Assembly: GCA_020024645.1 (NCBI GenBank) | Contig: JAHHTN010000023.1 | Coordinates: 1 to 25,045, forward strand | Direction: 5' to 3' | DNA length: 25,045 nucleotides | Origin: Faecalimonas sp. | GTDB lineage: Bacteria > Bacillota > Clostridia > Lachnospirales > Lachnospiraceae | In this document: piece by piece, positions 24,490 through 25,045 of the stretch | Position numbering within the stretch: the stretch's first letter is position 1 | Layout: each line of letters begins with the position of its first letter | Notes under the pieces: model-generated | Told to the model about the DNA's origin: nothing | The model's input: the letters and a program-made list of their open reading frames with translations, nothing else | Databases searched by the model: none | Program-made: the position numbers and the translations under genes

Positions 24490-25045
24490 TGAAGAAATAT
24501 GATTATGTTATTGTTGGCGGAGGTTTATTTGCAGGAACATTTGCTTACTTCGCACGCAAACAAGGAAAAAAGTGTTTAGTGGTGGAAAAAAGAGAAACAT
24601 TGGGTGGAAATATTTATTGTGAAGATGTGGAAGAAATTCATGTGCATAAATATGGTGCACATATTTTCCATACAAGTAATCGCAAAGTGTGGGATTTTGT
24701 GAATTCATTAGTTGAATTTAATCGTTATACAAATTCGCCAATTGCAAATTATAAGGGTGAAATTTACAATATGCCGTTTAATATGAATACATTTAGCAAA
24801 ATGTGGGGAGTGGCAACACCGAAAGAAGCGAAACAGATTATTGATAAACAACGTGCGGTAATCAGTGGAGAACCGCAGAATCTTGAAGAACAGGCAATTA
24901 GTCTTGTTGGGGAAGATATTTATAAGAAATTAATTAAGGGATACACTGAAAAGCAATGGGGAAGAGATTGTAAAGACCTTCCGTCATTTATCATTAAAAG
25001 GTTACCTGTCAGATATACTTACGATAATAATTACTTTAATGACTT
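24489..25045 (+). CDS. glf: UDP-galactopyranose mutase (5' part, cut by window end)
   Basis: Flavoenzyme that converts UDP-galactopyranose to UDP-galactofuranose, the donor for galactofuranose residues in surface glycans. The first 185 codons are present and the frame is open to the edge. The N-terminus has the FAD-binding Rossmann motif VIVGGGLFAGTFAY (about 7-20), then VVEKRETLGGNIY and the KYGAHIFHTSNRKVWDFV signature (about 56-73). Later NMPFNMNTFSKMWG and KGYTEKQWGRD match the family. The motif has GGGLFAG where GAGLFGA/GSGLFG is usual, a conservative change. The start codon overlaps the stop of the preceding glycosyltransferase gene by one base, so translation is coupled. The rest (about half of a normal 370-residue protein) lies outside. 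Confidence 0.95.
   Translation, partial: MKKYDYVIVGGGLFAGTFAYFARKQGKKCLVVEKRETLGGNIYCEDVEEIHVHKYGAHIFHTSNRKVWDFVNSLVEFNRYTNSPIANYKGEIYNMPFNMNTFSKMWGVATPKEAKQIIDKQRAVISGEPQNLEEQAISLVGEDIYKKLIKGYTEKQWGRDCKDLPSFIIKRLPVRYTYDNNYFND

Noticed and set aside
1..25045. tRNA, rRNA, CRISPR arrays, insertion sequences, phage genes and riboswitches.
   Set aside because: I saw no cloverleaf with a GTTCGA-type arm, no regularly spaced short repeats outside coding repeats, no transposase or integrase motifs, and no long structured leader before any gene.

Overview
The window looks like chromosomal DNA of a low-GC, Gram-positive, anaerobic gut-type Firmicute, most likely a member of the Lachnospiraceae/Clostridia. 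The grounds are the strong AAGGAGG-type ribosome binding sites, AT-rich codon use, a sortase-anchored surface glycosidase ending in an SPETG motif, a clostridial cdaA-cdaR (c-di-AMP) operon, and a cell-wall hydrolase with triple-tyrosine repeats. This placement is inferred from gene content, with no database search. Every gene lies on the + strand.

Layout. (1) 1-5403: the tail of an unidentified gene, then a 1718-residue secreted, cell-wall-anchored family 2 glycoside hydrolase with its own promoter and a long hairpin terminator. (2) 5363-10299: uvrB-uvrA, nucleotide excision repair. The pair is preceded by a near-perfect Gram-positive LexA (SOS) box that lies inside the upstream terminator hairpin. 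(3) 10315-11443: mreB alone, with its own promoter and a GC-rich terminator. (4) 11474-14404: recD2 and a comF-type phosphoribosyltransferase. (5) 14389-18397: a promoter inside the end of comF drives two uncharacterised membrane proteins, then cdaA, cdaR and an HPr-like phosphocarrier, ending at a moderate terminator. (6) 18457-22948: a sugar-phosphate nucleotidyltransferase, a large secreted glucosaminidase-type autolysin with six triple-tyrosine repeats, and the decayed remnant of a second, related repeat protein, closed by a terminator. (7) 22989-25045: a promoter carrying a perfect WalR-type direct repeat drives a polyprenyl-phosphate sugar-1-phosphate transferase and a UDP-galactopyranose mutase that runs off the window. 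This is probably the start of a cell-surface polysaccharide cluster.

Themes. The window mixes DNA maintenance (uvrBA, recD2, comF) with envelope biology (MreB, c-di-AMP synthesis, autolysin, surface glycosidase, surface polysaccharide). No tRNA, rRNA, CRISPR array, transposase or phage gene was seen. The points most worth checking are the decayed repeat-protein gene at 22575-22907, the LexA box in the terminator hairpin before uvrB, the WalR-like box before the glycosyltransferase, and the two unknown membrane proteins plus HPr placed around cdaAR where glmM is often found.
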